A stretch of 10,924 nucleotides of DNA from Hyphochytrium catenoides (lineage: Eukaryota > Sar > Hyphochytriomycetes > Hyphochytriales > Hyphochytriaceae), in NCBI GenBank assembly GCA_900088475.1, contig FLMG01000189.1, forward strand, positions 1 to 10,924, given 5' to 3'. Made by a program: the position numbers and the translations under genes. The notes beneath the pieces were generated by a model that was not told where the DNA came from, did no database searches, and saw only the letters and a list, made by a program, of their open reading frames with translations. How positions within the stretch are numbered: the first letter of the stretch is position 1; every line of letters begins with the position of its first letter. This document shows positions 9,501-10,924 of this stretch, piece after piece.

Positions 9501-10924
9501 AAGTCCAAGTCAAAGAAGCAGACATCAAGGTAGTTAGAGCGTGATAAGGAGGCAAACAATGTAAGAGAAGAGGGGAAGGGATGGTTCTCTCAGGGAAGGC
9601 AATATAAATCAGGACATGGACATATAGCATTATGAGGAAGAGAGCAGTGGAAATTTCGTTTTGCACCAGAGGCGCCATAAGAGGAGAACGAAAGCGTGGG
9701 AACTATTAGAGGCCTCGAAAAGTACTCTTCAGGCTTTTGCAGGTTCAAGTGCTTGAGCCGTCTGAAGGGGAGGAAGACGTAGGAAGGGAGCCACACCTGG
9801 TGGACCTGGGAGGACTCTCAAAGGTAAACTCCACCTCTTCACCATCGGTTTGTGGCGCTGTGGTGACATTCATTGACTCCTTCTCCCTAACCTGCTTTCC
9901 AGGGCTGTGAAAGAAGGTTTCAAGTTTGACAGCAGGAGATAGTCGTCTCTTCTTCCTGAGGGCCATCAAGGCAGGAGAAGCCGAGGACGCGATGAAAGGA
10001 GGTTCCTTAGAGGAAGGAGTGCTGCCTTGGACAGGAGACGTTTGAGAGACACGAGGAGGGGTGATTTGAAGCGAAAAGGTCTTCTTCTCTGGTGTCTTTG
10101 GTTGGACTTCAGAGCCTCGTTCTCCTGATTGTTTGAATGGAGGGGACGTGCCCCTCGGTAGGAAGGCATAGGCAGAGAAAGGGCGTGAAGGACTCCTCCT
10201 TCCATAGGTCCGAACTGCCCTCCTTGGAGGAGATATTTGGAGCTTGAGAGGAGGTTTTGGGGACGCGGAGGATTGAGGAGAGACACGAAGGGCGGTAGGG
10301 GCAAGTGGCGCCGCTCTAGGAAGAGCAGGAAGTGATGGCGAGACAAATTTCTTTAGCATTTCCTCTATTTGCTCGTATTCTCCTTCTCTTGGACGGCAGT
10401 CGAATACTTTCTTGACTTCATTTTTGACGTAGGTAAGAGAGAGAGATTTCTTTTCTTCCGATACGGCCAAGCTTCCCCGCTTCGCCTGGGAGAAAACGAT
10501 GGAGCGAAGAGCAATAGACAAAGAAAAGCCTTGTAAGTCCATCTAAAGTGTGAGACAAGAGGATTAGATTTTGTCCTTCAGAGCCCGCCAATGACTGGAG
10601 AGGTACAAGGCTTTGGACTGGACGAGTTGAGTGACCTCACAGTTGTCTGGGCGGCCGGCAGCGGCTATAGAAAGGGACCGCCAGGAAGAAAGGAGTAGAT
10701 ACTACCAGGAATCAAGAGGGGAGCTTTGCCCTTGTACCATGCGAGACACAGGGGAATGAAGATGATAGAACTTACGAAGAGAAAGTGTTTGAAGCCTGCG
10801 ACCTCAAGAACCTCCATCCGAGCCAGCGAGTAATCTTTCCTTTCCTTAGCTCTCTCACTGGAGAAAATGACAGTGAGGCTGGGCTGTAGCGGTATCACCT
10901 CTTGCTTTCCATCCAAGATCTTCG
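6469..10924 (-). CDS. USP37-like: Ubiquitin-specific protease, USP37-like, 5'-partial, 12 exons in window
   Basis: Cysteine protease (peptidase C19) that removes ubiquitin from proteins. CDS is complement(join(6469..6540,6656..6772,7008..7052,7122..7138,7382..7460,7662..7781,8120..8648,8868..8982,9054..9207,9367..9496,9797..10542,10776..>10924)). All junction phases agree and give one continuous frame. With the M at 10542 as residue 1 there are 707 residues; 49 more lie upstream in the window. Order: PH-like strands and helix (about 5-67), S/T-P-rich linker with RKKRR (196-200), Cys box with oxyanion N280 and nucleophile C285, DAHEFF (387-392), zinc CxxC pairs 518/521 and 569/572, LHLKRFD (592-598), His box GHY with H659, YDD with D678, and a C-terminal CYMLFYVKK typical of USP ends. 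Closest family by domain order and motif wording is USP37/26/29. Unlike human USP37, no UIM insertion is present. Substrate is unknown. Confidence 0.9.
6656..6772 (-). other. USP exon: catalytic His box and Asp
   Basis: 39 codons, phase 0. SIIHHLGSYAFAGHYVADV carries catalytic H659; after a serine-rich loop WCRYDDTFVSS carries D678, positioned 19 residues on, as in the USP His/Asp pair. The wording (IxxHxGSxxxxGHYxxDV) is closest to USP37-type enzymes. Acceptor CTTCATAG|AGC, donor CATCG|GTAAGT. Confidence 0.92.
7008..7052 (-). other. USP exon: strand preceding the His box
   Basis: 45 nt, 15 codons, phase 0 at both ends: DSMWTQNTGYKYQLQ. YKYQLQ matches the USP pattern YxLxxxxxHxG and runs directly into SIIHHLGS of the next exon. 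Acceptor TTATTAG|GAC, donor CTGCAG|GTATAC. Confidence 0.88.
7122..7138 (-). other. USP 17-nt microexon
   Basis: Seventeen bases lie between a long pyrimidine tract ending GGTCATAG| and a good donor CAG|GTAAGG. They encode VTEKTQ after one base from the previous exon. Leaving them out puts the next exon in the wrong frame and loses the YKYQLQ strand that USPs carry before the His box, so length 3n+2 is required here. Confidence 0.75.
7382..7460 (-). other. USP exon: V-x-FP-x-x-L-D-L strand segment
   Basis: Encodes ETAKLHIPVQFPTELDLDEFK, the USP region that follows LKRFD (pattern VxFPxxLDL). Acceptor TTATTGCAG|ATG (phase 0), donor AAAG|GTAGCA (phase 1). It joins the 17-nt microexon. Confidence 0.9.
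7662..7781 (-). other. USP exon: second zinc CxxC and LKRFD
   Basis: 40 codons, phase 0 at both ends. Contains EEVELNCEKCKHNRA with C569 and C572, the second half of the zinc ribbon, then VLVLHLKRFD, a signature USP strand. Acceptor CGTAG|AACCTC was preferred to the nearby CAAG|GCTGAG because the extra NLK fits the usual spacing before the CxxC. A stop codon sits immediately upstream in this frame. Donor GAT|GTAAGT is consensus. Confidence 0.9.
8120..8648 (-). other. USP exon: QEDAHEFF box, low-complexity insert, first zinc CxxC
   Basis: Residues 383-558. Starts NDQEDAHEFFVDLIQEL, then about 100 residues of P/S/K-rich insert (with KRKK and several S/T-P sites), then VISCGNCNYRRRKKEYF with C518 and C521, the first half of the USP zinc ribbon, and SLKL. 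Acceptor TTTTGCAG|C; donor GAAAT|GTAGGA (phase 0). The donor is not a strong consensus, but the frame and the family alignment support it. Confidence 0.88.
8868..8982 (-). other. USP exon: helical segment before DAHEF
   Basis: Encodes RLLRELVAVADKL and a further helix ending SGRFA. It fits the USP segment between the Cys box and the DAHEF motif, in which the substrate's last helix precedes an F-x-x-x-x-Q-x-DAHEF pattern. Acceptor CCTTTTCAG|GA (phase 1), donor GCAAG|GTCTGT (phase 2). The exon on the other side restores codon AGC and gives RFASNDQEDAHEFF. Confidence 0.88.
9054..9207 (-). other. USP exon: post-Cys helix and KEN-box-containing loop
   Basis: Begins after CTTCCAG| with AIASLRPFIADLHKD, the helix that follows the Cys box in USPs, then a polar loop with GKENNPAG (KEN at 320-322). 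Ends AGAG|GTAAAAG (phase 1). The following 71-bp intron (8983-9053) is among the shortest in the gene. Confidence 0.88.
9367..9496 (-). other. USP exon: catalytic Cys box
   Basis: Encodes INFGNNCYLNAVMQ, the Cys box of USP proteases, with nucleophile C285 and oxyanion-hole N280 five residues before it. Acceptor CTTGCAG|A completes an AGA codon (phase 2). Donor CAG|GTCCCC is weak but in phase with the next exon (AIASLRPFIADL), which continues the family pattern exactly. Usual sequence is GNTC; here it is GNNC. Confidence 0.92.
9797..10542 (-). other. USP exon: PH-like segment and phospho-site-rich linker
   Basis: Residues 1-249 (numbered from the M at 10542). FSLSIALRSIVF through EEKKSLSLTYV, followed by an acidic helix EYEQIEEMLKKFV, resembles the later strands and C-terminal helix of the USP37 PH domain. 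The rest is disordered-looking, rich in P/S/R, with 14 S/T-P dipeptides, a basic RKKRRLSP stretch that could be a nuclear localisation signal, and two copies of LQI(S/T)PPR. Acceptor is CACTTTAG|ATGG; donor is CCACCAG|GTGTGG (phase 2). An alternative phase-2 donor nine bases upstream (CCCAG|GTCCAC) would remove three residues. Confidence 0.8.
10776..10924 (-). other. Probable upstream exon of the USP, cut by the window edge
   Basis: An open frame ends in VAGFKHFLF at a full-consensus donor TTC|GTAAGT (phase 0), which joins in frame to the acceptor at 10543. The 49 complete codons could supply the first strands of the PH-like domain (segment SLTVIF). Similarity is too weak to be certain. A second donor-like GTGAGAG lies inside the exon after TVIFS and would pair with an in-frame AAG| just inside the next exon. 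The start codon must lie beyond the window, or else at the ATG at 10542. Confidence 0.55.

Noticed and set aside
9590-9761. Possible extra USP exon (RLKHLNLQKPEEYFSRPL) after a good acceptor at 9762
   Set aside because: The intron before it would be only 35 bp, and it has no donor in the phase needed to join the Cys-box exon. Direct joining of 9797 to 9496 keeps the frame.

Overview
This is nuclear DNA of a eukaryote, probably a microbial one. The genes are split by short GT-AG introns, the spacers carry long (GA)n/(CT)n microsatellites, and the two recognisable proteins are eukaryotic types. The copper-ATPase has two N-terminal metal-binding repeats with a CxxxC loop instead of CxxC. I associate that variant with stramenopile algae and their relatives, but this is only a tentative pointer to the lineage. 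All three genes I can support lie on the minus strand. I see no bacterial features, tRNA/rRNA genes, CRISPR arrays or transposons.

Right to left, which is the direction of transcription: (1) 10924-6469 holds most of a ubiquitin-specific protease with at least 12 exons and 11 introns, its 5' end cut by the window edge. It has a PH-like N-terminal segment, a proline/serine-rich linker full of S/T-P sites, and a complete split catalytic domain (Cys box, two CxxC zinc pairs, His box, Asp). The closest family I recognise is USP37/USP26/USP29. (2) 6468-5573 is an 896-bp spacer with the protease 3' flank, an AT-rich island and the probable ATPase promoter, which carries CCAAT boxes. (3) 5572-1615 is a complete two-exon gene for a 1191-residue P1B-type copper-transporting ATPase (ATP7/CCC2/HMA5 type) with five N-terminal HMA repeats, three of them variant. 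(4) 1614-325 is a 1.3-kb spacer dominated by alternating purine and pyrimidine microsatellites. (5) 324-144 is the likely first coding exon of a third, unrecognised gene that runs off the left edge.

The genes do not form an evident pathway: one is membrane copper transport, one is ubiquitin removal with possible cell-cycle regulation, and one is unknown. I see no clearly new multi-gene system. The best leads are a compact USP37-like protease with a PH-like N terminus, a KEN box, many CDK-type sites and no UIM insertion; a frame-restoring 17-nt microexon in its catalytic domain; and the CxxxC metal-binding repeats of the ATPase.
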